From Marixanthomonas ophiurae (GTDB lineage Bacteria > Bacteroidota > Bacteroidia > Flavobacteriales > Flavobacteriaceae), in contig NZ_QVID01000002.1 in assembly GCF_003413745.1 (NCBI RefSeq), positions 372,001 to 436,000 of the forward strand: DNA of 64,000 nt. The letters run 5' to 3'. Below the pieces are notes generated by a model. That model had not been told where the DNA came from, did not search any database, and saw only the letters and a list, made by a program, of their open reading frames with translations. Below, in pieces: positions 37,701 through 45,639 of the stretch. Position 1 is the stretch's first letter; the number at the start of each line of letters is the position of its first letter. The position numbers and the translations under genes are program-made.

Positions 37701-38422
37701 TCCAAATGGAACGAATTCACGGCGGATTAGCCCTTGAAAAAGAAACAGATTACGGAAGCTTTTTTCAATTAAAACTGAATGTGAATACATTGAAATTAAT
37801 CGAAAACGAAAGTAACTTTTTGTTTGACGAAACACCGGAAGAATATACCTTACGGTCATATTTTGCTATACCAGAACTCACTTATACGTATAAAAATTAT
37901 GATGCAAATTATTTCCCTACCAAGGGAATGTTTTTCTCAACCACAGTAGGAGGTATTGATAATTTGAAATCGAATAATATTACTGGCTTTTTAAAGTCTT
38001 CCGTTTTGTTTTATAATTCACTATTAAGTAATAACAGGCTTGTTTTGGAAACTGGTGCTTCTACACATTTGCAAGTGGGAGACAGGCCTGAATTTTATCA
38101 AACGGCTACTTTAGGTGCCCAAACAGGATTGAGGGGATACCGAGAAGGTAGATTTAAAGGCTTTAATAGCTTTTTAGGAAAAGGAGACTTGTTATATACA
38201 TTTCAACCAATAAAAACAACTTTATTCCCTTTAACCGTTAGAATACGTGGCGGGTATAATATAGGTCGTGTTTGGATAAAAAGAGACACTTCAGAAAAAT
38301 GGTACGATGCCTACGGAGGTGGGTTTGATGTTCTGTGGACGAATGCCATAGTAGGTAGTTTTACGGCATTTAAAGGAGAAGAAGGTACTCGCTTATCTTT
38401 TGGCTTAAAAATTAGCTATTAA
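34748..38422 (+). CDS. Phosphoesterase-like/kinase-like outer-membrane lipoprotein, paralogue 3 of 3
   Basis: 1224 residues. The lipobox is LILASCATS. The phosphoesterase domain has lost several ligands: GDAG reads GNAA, GNH reads GNYEW and GHxH reads GHEE, while MGDN and MHHP remain. The second domain keeps PGGGHQT, MRALKKSA, GDWDRHSDQWRW (about 601) and IPRDRDQVFANFDG, nearly identical to paralogue 1. The C-terminal barrel has GLRGYREGRFKG. Paralogues 1 and 3 are clearly closer to each other in the middle domain than either is to paralogue 2. It ends 60 bases before the convergent dps gene. Confidence 0.8.
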   Translation: MKLKLLYLSILFFLILASCATSKLQTTLDRTIDATFNKEEVVNTIYITGNAAEKSETTLSVLTEIIANSSSKEKSLLFMGDNIDVEEGEEEKLKKQLDSQIRVAKTTGTIPYFLPGNYEWDFNKTKGLETIEDYLKENFEDGDILTPNNGCPLESIELSENIQLIAVDSQWYIEDWDKNPRMNDKCQIKTREKLFLEIAGEIKKSANKIIIFAMHHPMFTNGFHGGRFSFRDHIFPLQGNIPLPGVGTLITEIRSQGGVSKQNRFNYRYKQLMNELEIVLNKPDHRILMVSGHEENLQYIEQGNFKQLVSGAASSTKPVSLSDNGIFSYGKQGFASVEITNKGSVWVSFYASEEKKDSSNLLFRRKIFQAVEEPETEPFPKEYPQTYTASVYDIEKVEKSDYFKSFWGKHYREVYGTKVTAPTALLDTLYGGLEVVRPGGGHQTRSLRIVTKDGKEYNMRALKKSAVQLLETTTFNGIDAEKYFSNTVPEDLILDFYTAAHPYGAFAIPKLAKAAGVYYTTPELYYVPKQQRLGKYNKDYGDQLYMIVERPAKEYENRKSFGYPDNVESTDDLLEKLREDEDHTLDEATYIRARIFDMLIGDWDRHSDQWRWAEFEDEDGKLQFIPIPRDRDQVFANFDGSFLNLLRKLSGSVNQFGIYDEDIKDVSWFNAAGSKLDRALIKRSDKSTWIEEAKKMQQAIDEEILDKAFKDLPVEVQDTTSNEIKTSFLKRKENLVNIVERYYNEFIKFQMLTGTDKDDHFVINREPNGKTRITAYRIKDGEKGDVLFDKVFSSEETEEVWLYGLDDDDIFEVNGTADDAILIRLVGGQEDDVYNISEGKKIVVYDNKDDKVEIKNKGGARFKITNIYEANSYDYKKKKSSASTVSLETLYNNDTGVSLKASYTSDKLNFIKNPYSKRTNVSLDYNFQTTGFDVDFLKGFAAVLNDFNFVIDGRYTSLDYTENFFGFGNETINPEDELGLSYNRIQMERIHGGLALEKETDYGSFFQLKLNVNTLKLIENESNFLFDETPEEYTLRSYFAIPELTYTYKNYDANYFPTKGMFFSTTVGGIDNLKSNNITGFLKSSVLFYNSLLSNNRLVLETGASTHLQVGDRPEFYQTATLGAQTGLRGYREGRFKGFNSFLGKGDLLYTFQPIKTTLFPLTVRIRGGYNIGRVWIKRDTSEKWYDAYGGGFDVLWTNAIVGSFTAFKGEEGTRLSFGLKISY

Positions 38423-38430
38423 ACTTTAAA

Positions 38431-38457
38431 AAATAAAAAGCCCGCATTAGCGGGCTT
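38431..38457 (-). terminator. Terminator after dps
   Basis: Stem AAGCCCGC / GCGGGCTT (38438-38445 and 38450-38457) with loop ATTA. On the minus strand it is followed by a T-rich tract, so it serves dps. In the plus direction the T run is very short. Confidence 0.8.
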
Positions 38458-38481
38458 AACAAAAATTGTTAATACAATTTA

Positions 38482-38973
38482 TTATGCTTCAGGATGTGTA
38501 TCACTAGATTTCATAGACCAAGCGTCTAACATCCAACTAATTTTTTCAATATCGGCAATATAACCACCAATTAAATCAATAGTTCCTTCGTCACCTGCTT
38601 TATCAGCTTTGTCAATCACATTACGCATTTGATTTAATATTTTACCGTGATCATCTAAAAGAATTTTCACCATTTTAGCATCTTCAGTACGAGAAGGCGA
38701 TTCTTTAAGGTTTGACATTTCGAGGTAATCGGTATAATTGCTTATTGGCTGAAACCGAAGGGTAAGGATACGTTCAGCAATTTCATCTACTTTTAGCTTA
38801 GCATCATCGTACATTTCTTCAAACTTTTCATGAAGATCAAAAAAGTTTTTACCTACTATATTCCAGTGAAAATTGCGAAGTTTTTGATAATACAAATGAT
38901 AATCTGCCAACAGTACGTTTAACTCTTTTGCAGTCGTGGTTGTTTTTTCTTTATCTAAGTTTAAGTAGCTCAT
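38482..38973 (-). CDS. dps: Dps family ferritin-like DNA-protecting protein
   Basis: 163 residues, the usual Dps size. The inter-subunit ferroxidase ligands are recognisable in NFHWNIVGKNFFDLHEKFEEMYDD near residues 34-57 (His of HWN, His of DLHE and the following Asp/Glu). It forms a 12-subunit shell that oxidises and stores iron and protects DNA under oxidative or starvation stress. It has its own promoter and terminator, so it is a single-gene unit, convergent with the third phosphoesterase paralogue. Confidence 0.95.
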   Translation of the reverse strand: MSYLNLDKEKTTTTAKELNVLLADYHLYYQKLRNFHWNIVGKNFFDLHEKFEEMYDDAKLKVDEIAERILTLRFQPISNYTDYLEMSNLKESPSRTEDAKMVKILLDDHGKILNQMRNVIDKADKAGDEGTIDLIGGYIADIEKISWMLDAWSMKSSDTHPEA

Positions 38974-38998
38974 GGTGTTTTCTTTTTTTTGTTTTATA

Positions 38999-39029
38999 CA
39001 AATTTAAACAGTAAGGCCTTTGTGACCAA
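38999..39029 (-). promoter_or_regulatory. dps promoter
   Basis: Minus strand TAAATTTG (38999-39006) with TTG (39027-39029) exactly 20 bases upstream, a textbook Bacteroidota promoter. It is 26 bases from the dps ATG. Confidence 0.75.
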
Positions 39030-39140
39030 TATTTACAATGGGTTTAGTTTTTTTTTAACGTTGATATTTATGGTATTAAGTAATCAACTTAGCAACTTTC
39101 AATTAAAATTATAAATGCAATAATCTCTTTAAAGAATTGT

Positions 39141-39148
39141 TATATTTG
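39141..39148 (+). promoter_or_regulatory. -7 box TATATTTG for the polysaccharide locus
   Basis: Exact TAnnTTTG match 51 bases upstream of the wza ATG at 39200. It probably drives the head of the export/sulfation operon. The -33 TTG is not evident. Confidence 0.55.
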
Positions 39149-39199
39149 CGCGTTCATAAAACAAGGATTATATTGGATTATAAATATTTAGCGATAAAA

Positions 39200-41659
39200 A
39201 TGAATTTTAGCATAAAAGGAATTATACTATTTTTCCTATTTACACTGTGTTTAACAACAGTTGATGTGGTTGCACAAAACACGCCATCTCCTTCTTCTTT
39301 ACTATCCACAGATGTAGAGAATCTTAGCGATGAGCAAATACAATCGTATTGGGAGCAGGCAAAAGCACAGGGTTATACCATGGAGCAGATAAAGGCTATT
39401 GCTACTGCCAAAGGGGTTTCGCCTACCAAAATTGCCCAATTAGAACGACGGTTAAATGAAATGGGGTCATCCAGCAACGCATTAGAAGGAGAACAGATTG
39501 ATACCTCCTTAGAATTAGAAAAAAGCCAAGAAAAGGTAGGTTTTTCAGGTAATGAAGTTAAAGAAGGCGTAACCAAAGATCCACTTTTTGGATACGATTT
39601 TTTCAACAACCAAAACATATCTTTTACACCTAATATGAATTTGGCAACCCCAGCGAATTATGAATTAGGACCGGGCGATGAGATTTCAATAAATTTATGG
39701 GGCGCAGCCGAAAATACTTACAATGTTGAGGTTGATAGAGAGGGTGCCGTGCGTATTTCAAACATTGGTCCTATCTATGTAAGTGGTCTCACTATGGAAG
39801 AGGCTTCTGGTAAAATTAAAGGAAAACTAAAACGAATCTACTCTGGTATCAATGCTTCAGATAACAGCTCATACAAAGTTTTTCTTAGTGTTTCGCTAAT
39901 TAATGTAAGAACTGTTCAAGTAAATATTATAGGAGAAGTAAAAGTGCCAGGCACCTATTCATTAAGTGCTCTGTCAACAGTTTTAAATGCATTGTACGCT
40001 TCTGGAGGCCCAACTAAGCAAGGTACTTTTAGAGAAATTAAATTGGTTCGAAACGGGGATGAAATAATCTATTTTGATATTTATGATTATTTAATAAATG
40101 GATCGCAAGTTGGCAATAAAACATTGCAAGACCAAGATGTAATAATTATATCCCCATATATTTCAAGAGTAAAAATAAATGGTAGCGTTAAACGAACGGG
40201 AACATACGAATTAAAGCCAGGAGAAACATTAACTGATCTTTTAAAATTTACAGGAGGTTTTACTTCTAATGCCTATAAAGAACGAGTTGTTTTAGAGCGA
40301 ATTGAAGGTGATCGAAGGGTTGTAAAAGAAATATTGGTTGATAAAGAAAGCGAAACACCTCTACAAGACGGGGATGTGCTTACTGTAAATGAAATTATAG
40401 ATAAATTTGAAAACAGAATCACCATTCAAGGGGCTGTGTACCGTCCCGGAAGTTATGAGTTTACCGAAAACACGACTGTTAAAGATTTAATTAAGAAAGC
40501 AGCAGGTGTAAATGAAAAAGCTTTTATGGAGCGAGGATTACTTTTTAGAACAGAGGATGGCGTCAGGGAATCGGTAACTCCTTTTTCTGTTTCTGAAGTA
40601 CTTTCAGGTTCAAAAAATATACAACTACAACCTGATGACAGGATACAAATTTTTAATAAATACGATCTTGCCGAAAGCTATAAATTAACTATTGATGGAG
40701 CTGTAAATGCACCAGTAAGTATTCCTTATGTGGATAACATGACTGTAGAGGACCTAGTTTTATTGGGCGGTGGTTTTACAGACGGAGCCAACGAAAATAA
40801 AATTGATATTTACAGACGTATAGATGATGATTCGTATGAAACCTTAAGTGAAAATTTTAAAGTTTCAGCAAATGGAAACCTAACACTAGAAGATGGGTCA
40901 AATTTTATTTTGCAACCTAATGATCGAGTTTCTGTTAGGTATTTAAGAGGCTTTTCTGAACAAATAAAAGTATCTGTTTCCGGAGAGGCTAATTACCCTG
41001 GAAGTTATACCATTGAAAATAAAGAAGAAAAAATATCAGACCTATTGCAACGCGCTGGAGGTGTAACACAATATGCATTTGTGGATGGAGCTACTTTGAT
41101 TCGGTTAAACCCTTTTTTCAAAGAAGAAACTCAAAAAGAAACTTTTGAGGGATTAATAGAAAAAGAGGAAGTGACCGGGAAAGAAGATACTACTGGCACT
41201 GAAGATGAAACTCTTAAAAACCGAAAAGAATTCAGGGTAGGGATTGATCTTCAAAAAATAATAAATGATACCGATTCTAAACAAAATTTAGTACTTAAAA
41301 GTGGCGACAGGCTAATTATTCCCTCAACTAAACAAACTGTTAAAGTGGAGGGTGAAATATTGGTGCCTTCTTTGGTTCGTTTTGAGAAGGGCATGACCTT
41401 AAAAGATTATATAAGTAAATCTGGCGGGTTTTCATCAGACGCCAAAAAGGGTAAAACTTATGTGGTATATGCTAATGGTGATATAGCTTCAACAAAGCAC
41501 TTTTTGTTTTTTAGAAGTTTTCCAAAATTAGAACCTGGAGCAGCAATTTTAGTGCCTGCTAAGTCAGAGACCAGAAATAAATTATCTGCCCAAGAAGTAA
41601 TAGGTATTAGTACTGGTCTTACAACTTTTGGACTTTTAATAGATAGATTGTTACAATAA
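39200..41659 (+). CDS. Wza-type polysaccharide export outer-membrane protein with six SLBB repeats
   Basis: 819 residues from the ATG at 39200; the frame extends 21 codons upstream but that part overlaps the promoter box. The signal peptide ends near VVAQ. The Poly_export domain (YELGPGDEISINLWG) begins near residue 153. Six SLBB-like repeats follow, recognisable by PGTY/PGSY...L...GG segments near residues 254, 333, 412, 500, 595 and 720. It ends in a hydrophobic tail (GISTGLTTFGLLIDRLL). Classical Wza is about 380 residues, so this is the long form seen in Bacteroidota. It would form the outer-membrane exit for the polysaccharide. The Wzz-like gene starts two bases after its stop. Confidence 0.9.
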   Translation: MNFSIKGIILFFLFTLCLTTVDVVAQNTPSPSSLLSTDVENLSDEQIQSYWEQAKAQGYTMEQIKAIATAKGVSPTKIAQLERRLNEMGSSSNALEGEQIDTSLELEKSQEKVGFSGNEVKEGVTKDPLFGYDFFNNQNISFTPNMNLATPANYELGPGDEISINLWGAAENTYNVEVDREGAVRISNIGPIYVSGLTMEEASGKIKGKLKRIYSGINASDNSSYKVFLSVSLINVRTVQVNIIGEVKVPGTYSLSALSTVLNALYASGGPTKQGTFREIKLVRNGDEIIYFDIYDYLINGSQVGNKTLQDQDVIIISPYISRVKINGSVKRTGTYELKPGETLTDLLKFTGGFTSNAYKERVVLERIEGDRRVVKEILVDKESETPLQDGDVLTVNEIIDKFENRITIQGAVYRPGSYEFTENTTVKDLIKKAAGVNEKAFMERGLLFRTEDGVRESVTPFSVSEVLSGSKNIQLQPDDRIQIFNKYDLAESYKLTIDGAVNAPVSIPYVDNMTVEDLVLLGGGFTDGANENKIDIYRRIDDDSYETLSENFKVSANGNLTLEDGSNFILQPNDRVSVRYLRGFSEQIKVSVSGEANYPGSYTIENKEEKISDLLQRAGGVTQYAFVDGATLIRLNPFFKEETQKETFEGLIEKEEVTGKEDTTGTEDETLKNRKEFRVGIDLQKIINDTDSKQNLVLKSGDRLIIPSTKQTVKVEGEILVPSLVRFEKGMTLKDYISKSGGFSSDAKKGKTYVVYANGDIASTKHFLFFRSFPKLEPGAAILVPAKSETRNKLSAQEVIGISTGLTTFGLLIDRLLQ

Positions 41660-41660
41660 G

Positions 41661-42767
41661 ATGGATAAGGAAAAAGCTGTTAAAGAAGATTACATAAGCC
41701 TTTTAGCTGTTATAAAAAAGCTTTGGAAACGCCGTAGGTTATTGATAAAGATAGTAATTATATTTTTTGTCATAGGTGTTTTTGTGGCTATGTTCTCTCC
41801 AAAGGAATATAACTCTGGAGTAAAGTTTTTGTCTCAAACATCTAACTCCACGGGTGCCGGAAGCAGGTTGAGTGGTATAGCTGCACTTGTAGGTATTAAT
41901 ATTAACTCAGGTCTTGAAAATGGTGAGATACCTACCAATATTTACCCTAAGATAGTGAACAGCTTACCTTTTCAAAGAAAATTAATGAATACAGAACTTT
42001 CATTTAAAGGGATTGACACCACTGTAACCTTTACAGAATATTATACAAAAATAGCTAAACCTGATGCAGTTTCTTTAGTGAAAAAATATACCATAGGTCT
42101 TCCTGGGACGATACTAAAAGGTATAAGTGGAAAAGAAGAAAATGACAAAGTCATTAACAACCGCCTTAATGACTCTTTGATTTTCATAAGTAAAAGTGAA
42201 GAAAATCTTCAAAAAAAACTTAAAGAAAAAGTATTGTTTTCTTTAGATGAAACAGATGGAGTTATATCCATTTCTGTAAGTATGCCAGAGCCTATACCTG
42301 CGGCGCAAATGGCAAAGAGTGCTCAAGAGTTATTGCAAAAAGCGATTATCACATATCGAAATAGTAAAGCGAAAGACCAATTGGGTTTTATAGAAGGACA
42401 GTACGAAGTCCAAAAAGAAAATTATCAAAAAGCACAAACTAGACTTGCAAATTATAAAGATCGGAATCTTTTCAATACAACCGAAACATCTCGTATTGAA
42501 TTAAGTAGGTTGCAATCTGATTATGACCTTGCCTATTCTGTTTATTCAGAACTGGAACGACAACAAGTAGCACAAAACATACAAGTAAAGAAGGATACCC
42601 CGATTTTCACCATTTTAAATCCAGCAACGGTGCCTACAGACCCCATTGCACCTAATAGAATAAAGATTGTCTTGATAGCCTTGTTTTTAGGTGTCTTTTT
42701 GGCTATTGTAGTTGGTCTAGTAATAGACTTTGTAAGTGGTTTTAAAACCAAATGGAGTACAATCTAA
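41661..42767 (+). CDS. Wzz/Wzc-like chain-length regulator without kinase domain
   Basis: 368 residues with membrane helices at about 29-50 and 335-357 flanking a long periplasmic coiled-coil-rich region, the Wzz topology. A proline-rich segment (ATVPTDPIAPNRIK) precedes the second helix, as in polysaccharide co-polymerases. The protein ends 11 residues after that helix, so there is no Walker-type tyrosine kinase domain as in Wzc. It probably links Wzy polymerisation to Wza export in the inner membrane. It starts two bases after wza. Confidence 0.88.
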   Translation: MDKEKAVKEDYISLLAVIKKLWKRRRLLIKIVIIFFVIGVFVAMFSPKEYNSGVKFLSQTSNSTGAGSRLSGIAALVGININSGLENGEIPTNIYPKIVNSLPFQRKLMNTELSFKGIDTTVTFTEYYTKIAKPDAVSLVKKYTIGLPGTILKGISGKEENDKVINNRLNDSLIFISKSEENLQKKLKEKVLFSLDETDGVISISVSMPEPIPAAQMAKSAQELLQKAIITYRNSKAKDQLGFIEGQYEVQKENYQKAQTRLANYKDRNLFNTTETSRIELSRLQSDYDLAYSVYSELERQQVAQNIQVKKDTPIFTILNPATVPTDPIAPNRIKIVLIALFLGVFLAIVVGLVIDFVSGFKTKWSTI

Positions 42768-42798
42768 AACAATAACAACCTATTTAAACCCAATTATC

Positions 42799-43590
42799 TT
42801 GAAACTTATCGACCTAGCCATTCAAGCTTCAATAGAAGCCGGTAAAAAAATTATGGATATTTATGCTTCAGATTTTGAAGTAGAAACCAAAGCGGATGAA
42901 TCACCTCTTACTATTGCAGATAAACGTGCAAATGATGTGATTATTTCTTACTTAAAGCAAACTAATATTCCCATTATTAGTGAAGAAAATAAACAGACAG
43001 ATTTTTCTGAGCGTAAACAATGGGATCAATGTTGGATTGTAGATCCGCTAGACGGCACTAAAGAGTTTGTAAAACGAAACGGGGAGTTTACAGTAAATAT
43101 AGCCTTGGTTAAAAATGGAACACCTATTCTGGGAGTTATTTATGTGCCCGATTTTAAAACACTTTATTTTTCTGAAGTAGAAACCAAAAAAGCTTTTAAA
43201 GCAAAGCTGAAAAGCCACACTGTAACTTTAGATAAAATTTATGATACCGTTTCTGAAATTAAACCAGTTAAAGGTCAAGACAAAGCTCGTATTGTAGGAA
43301 GCAGGTCCCATTTGAACGAAGAAACACAAAAATTCATTGATACTATTTCAGAAAATGAAGAAGTAGAAATTGTTTCGAAAGGAAGTTCTCTTAAATTTTG
43401 TTTGGTTGCAGAAGGAAAAGCCGATTTATACCCTCGTTATGCTCCAACTATGGAGTGGGATACAGCTGCTGGACATGCTATTTGCCTAGCCGTAGGTGTA
43501 ACAGTAACAGCCTTACCTGCCAATACACCATTGCAGTACAACAAGGATAACCTGTTAAATCCATGGTTTTTGGTGTCTAACCGAGACTAG
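42799..43590 (+). CDS. cysQ: 3'(2'),5'-bisphosphate nucleotidase
   Basis: 263 residues from a TTG start at 42799 (M-K-L-I-D-L-A-I-Q-A). An upstream GTG at 42736 would overlap the Wzz-like gene by 32 bases and give an atypical N-terminus. The inositol-monophosphatase fold motifs are present: ISEENK near residue 61, WIVDPLDGTKEFVKRNGEFT near residue 76, and EWDTAAGHAI near residue 218. It hydrolyses PAP, the by-product of sulfotransferases, and so drives sulfation and relieves PAP inhibition. Its place at the head of the PAPS cassette and before three sulfotransferase genes fits that role. Confidence 0.9.
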   Translation: MKLIDLAIQASIEAGKKIMDIYASDFEVETKADESPLTIADKRANDVIISYLKQTNIPIISEENKQTDFSERKQWDQCWIVDPLDGTKEFVKRNGEFTVNIALVKNGTPILGVIYVPDFKTLYFSEVETKKAFKAKLKSHTVTLDKIYDTVSEIKPVKGQDKARIVGSRSHLNEETQKFIDTISENEEVEIVSKGSSLKFCLVAEGKADLYPRYAPTMEWDTAAGHAICLAVGVTVTALPANTPLQYNKDNLLNPWFLVSNRD

Positions 43591-43595
43591 ACCTT

Positions 43596-44054
43596 ATGGC
43601 AACCTATAAACAAGAGTCACATTACAGGAGTATTTTAAAAGGTATTTCTTGGCGCTGCATCGCAACAGCCGATACTATTTTAGTCGTATTGTTAATTACT
43701 TGCCTCAATGGTAATTGTAGTATAGACAGTGCTATAAAAATTGGTTTTTTCGAGTTCTTTATAAAATTGGCTGTTTATTACGTTCATGAAAGAATTTGGC
43801 AAAAAGTATTACTTGGGAAAGAAGTACACCCACGGCAAACGCTGTATAAAACCATTTCTTGGCGTATTATAGCAACGACGGGAACATTTATAATTTCAGG
43901 TATTGTTTTGGATGCTTTTGATGAAATAGCATTATATGTAGCGCTAACTGAACTAGTTTCTAAATTTATATTGTATTACATACATGAACGTATATGGTTA
44001 CGGTTGCCATTAGGAAAGATTAGAAATTTCTTTTTAGGAAAAAAACAGAAATAA
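43596..44054 (+). CDS. DUF2061 membrane protein with an internal duplication
   Basis: 152 residues built from two similar halves. Each begins with a S-W-R-x-I-A-T segment (about 13 and 89) and ends with a Y-(V/I)-H-E-R-I-W segment (about 62 and 132). Each half contributes hydrophobic helices, about four in all. DUF2061 has no established function. It lies five bases after cysQ and three bases before cysC, so it is part of the sulfate-activation unit. No sulfate permease is encoded nearby, which leaves a transport or membrane-anchoring role open; this is inference only. Confidence 0.8.
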   Translation: MATYKQESHYRSILKGISWRCIATADTILVVLLITCLNGNCSIDSAIKIGFFEFFIKLAVYYVHERIWQKVLLGKEVHPRQTLYKTISWRIIATTGTFIISGIVLDAFDEIALYVALTELVSKFILYYIHERIWLRLPLGKIRNFFLGKKQK

Positions 44055-44057
44055 ACT

Positions 44058-44651
44058 ATGCAAGAAAATATTATTCCACACGATTTTAAAATAACCAAAG
44101 AGAAAAGATCTGAATTAAAAAAGCACAATTCATTCCTGCTTTGGTTTACAGGGTTGTCAGGTTCTGGTAAATCCACCATCGCTAATGCTGTAGAACAAGA
44201 GTTATATAGCAAAAATATACATACGTATACCTTAGATGGTGATAATGTAAGAAAAGGGCTTAACAAAGACTTAACTTTCACTCCAGCAGACCGTACCGAA
44301 AATATTCGTAGAATTGCCGAAACAGCAAATTTATTTGTCGATGCAGGAGTAGTTGTATTGGCAGCATTTGTTTCTCCTTACAAAAAGGATCGCGAATTGA
44401 TTAAAAAAACAGTCAAAGATGTTAACTTTGTCGAGATTTTCATCGATACACCGATTGAGGAATGTGAGAAAAGAGACGTTAAAGGGTTATATGCAAAAGC
44501 AAGAAAAGGATTAATCAAAGATTTTACAGGGGTAAACGCTCCTTATGAGGCTCCAGACAATGCAGCTATTACAATCGATACAACGAAGGTTTCAGTTTCG
44601 GAATCTGTGGAGCTAATTATGAAAACAATAAAACCCAAATTAGAATTATAA
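44058..44651 (+). CDS. cysC: Adenylylsulfate kinase
   Basis: 197 residues. The P-loop [12 protein letters not shown] lies near residue 33, followed by LDGDNVRKGLNKDL near residue 59 and FVSPYKKDRE near residue 99, the APS-binding region and the family's S-P-Y segment. It phosphorylates APS to PAPS, the sulfate donor. It lies between the DUF2061 gene and cysD with gaps of three and six bases. In a pathway without a PAPS reductase nearby, its product most likely serves the sulfotransferases downstream. Confidence 0.95.
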   Translation: MQENIIPHDFKITKEKRSELKKHNSFLLWFTGLSGSGKSTIANAVEQELYSKNIHTYTLDGDNVRKGLNKDLTFTPADRTENIRRIAETANLFVDAGVVVLAAFVSPYKKDRELIKKTVKDVNFVEIFIDTPIEECEKRDVKGLYAKARKGLIKDFTGVNAPYEAPDNAAITIDTTKVSVSESVELIMKTIKPKLEL

Positions 44652-44657
44652 AAAACT

Positions 44658-45563
44658 ATGAGCAAGTATTATTTAAATTACCTAGACGAATTAGAGTCTG
44701 AAGCAATTTACATCCTACGTGAAGTATGGGCGCAATTTGAAAACCCGGTTATTCTTTTCTCGGGGGGTAAAGATTCTATTTTGGTAACCCATTTAGCTAA
44801 AAAAGCATTTTATCCTTCAAAAATACCCTTTCCATTAATGCACGTGGATACGGGGCATAACTTTCCTGAAACCATTCAGTTTAGAGATGATCTAATAGAA
44901 AAGTTTGATGCCCAGTTAATTGTCGGTTCTGTACAAGAATCAATCGATAAAGGTCGAGTTGCTGAAGAAAAAGGGAAGAATGCCACTCGAAATTCACTCC
45001 AAATTACAACGCTTTTAGATGCTATAGAAAGTAATAAAGTGGATTGTGCTATTGGTGGTGGTCGCCGGGACGAAGAAAAGGCTCGTGCTAAAGAGCGCTT
45101 CTTTTCACATAGAGATGATTTTGGACAATGGGACCCTAAAAACCAACGCCCAGAACTATGGAACATCCTTAATGGAAAGCACTTTGAAGGCGAACATTTT
45201 AGAGCATTCCCAATAAGTAATTGGACCGAAATGGACGTCTGGAACTATATTAAACGGGAAAGTATACAAATACCTTCGCTATATTTTGCACATGATAGGA
45301 AAGTTGTGTGGCGTAACGACTCCTGGATTCCGGTTTCCGAATACTTAAAACTAGAAGAAGGCGAAGAGATTGTTACCAAGAAAATTCGTTTTAGAACATT
45401 AGGAGATATAACCATTACAGGAGGTATGGAATCTGACGCCGATACGTTAGAAAAAATCGCTTTAGAAGTTTCTGCTATGAAAAAAACCGAACGCGGAAAC
45501 CGTACCGATGATAAACGGAGCGAAACTTCCATGGAAGACAGAAAACGACAAGGATATTTCTAG
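44658..45563 (+). CDS. cysD: Sulfate adenylyltransferase subunit 2
   Basis: 301 residues, the standard CysD length. The PP-loop SGGKDSILVTHLA lies near residue 35, with HVDTGHNFPETI near residue 62 and the family-typical GGGRRDEEKARAKER near residue 133. It also ends like CysD proteins, in EDRKRQGYF. It adenylates sulfate to APS with the GTPase CysN. A 76-base gap separates it from cysN, longer than other gaps in the cassette, and filled with purine-rich low-complexity sequence. Confidence 0.96.
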   Translation: MSKYYLNYLDELESEAIYILREVWAQFENPVILFSGGKDSILVTHLAKKAFYPSKIPFPLMHVDTGHNFPETIQFRDDLIEKFDAQLIVGSVQESIDKGRVAEEKGKNATRNSLQITTLLDAIESNKVDCAIGGGRRDEEKARAKERFFSHRDDFGQWDPKNQRPELWNILNGKHFEGEHFRAFPISNWTEMDVWNYIKRESIQIPSLYFAHDRKVVWRNDSWIPVSEYLKLEEGEEIVTKKIRFRTLGDITITGGMESDADTLEKIALEVSAMKKTERGNRTDDKRSETSMEDRKRQGYF

Positions 45564-45639
45564 AATATTTGAGTTAGGAAACAAGAAATAGGAGATAAGA
45601 CTGAAATAGCATTGTATTAAAAAAAGAATAGTATTTAGA

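Noticed and set aside
27294-38422. Triplication as an assembly artefact
   Set aside because: The three copies differ throughout at DNA and protein level, including active-site motifs, so they are old paralogues and not duplicated reads.
38438-38457. Hairpin as terminator for the third phosphoesterase paralogue
   Set aside because: In the plus direction the stem is followed by only two T and then AACAAAAA. The T-rich side serves dps on the minus strand.
39137-39199. 21-codon extension of the wza-type gene
   Set aside because: It contains the TATATTTG promoter box and would place extra sequence before a normal signal peptide that starts at 39200.
42736-42798. GTG start for cysQ inside the Wzz-like gene
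   Set aside because: It would overlap the preceding gene by 32 bases and add residues not typical of CysQ. The TTG at 42799 gives a normal N-terminus.
45564-45639. Purine-rich, partly repetitive spacer between cysD and cysN
   Set aside because: It resembles the low-complexity AAGA/GGAGATAAGA spacers that are frequent in flavobacterial genomes. There is no inverted repeat, promoter box or frame to support a function.
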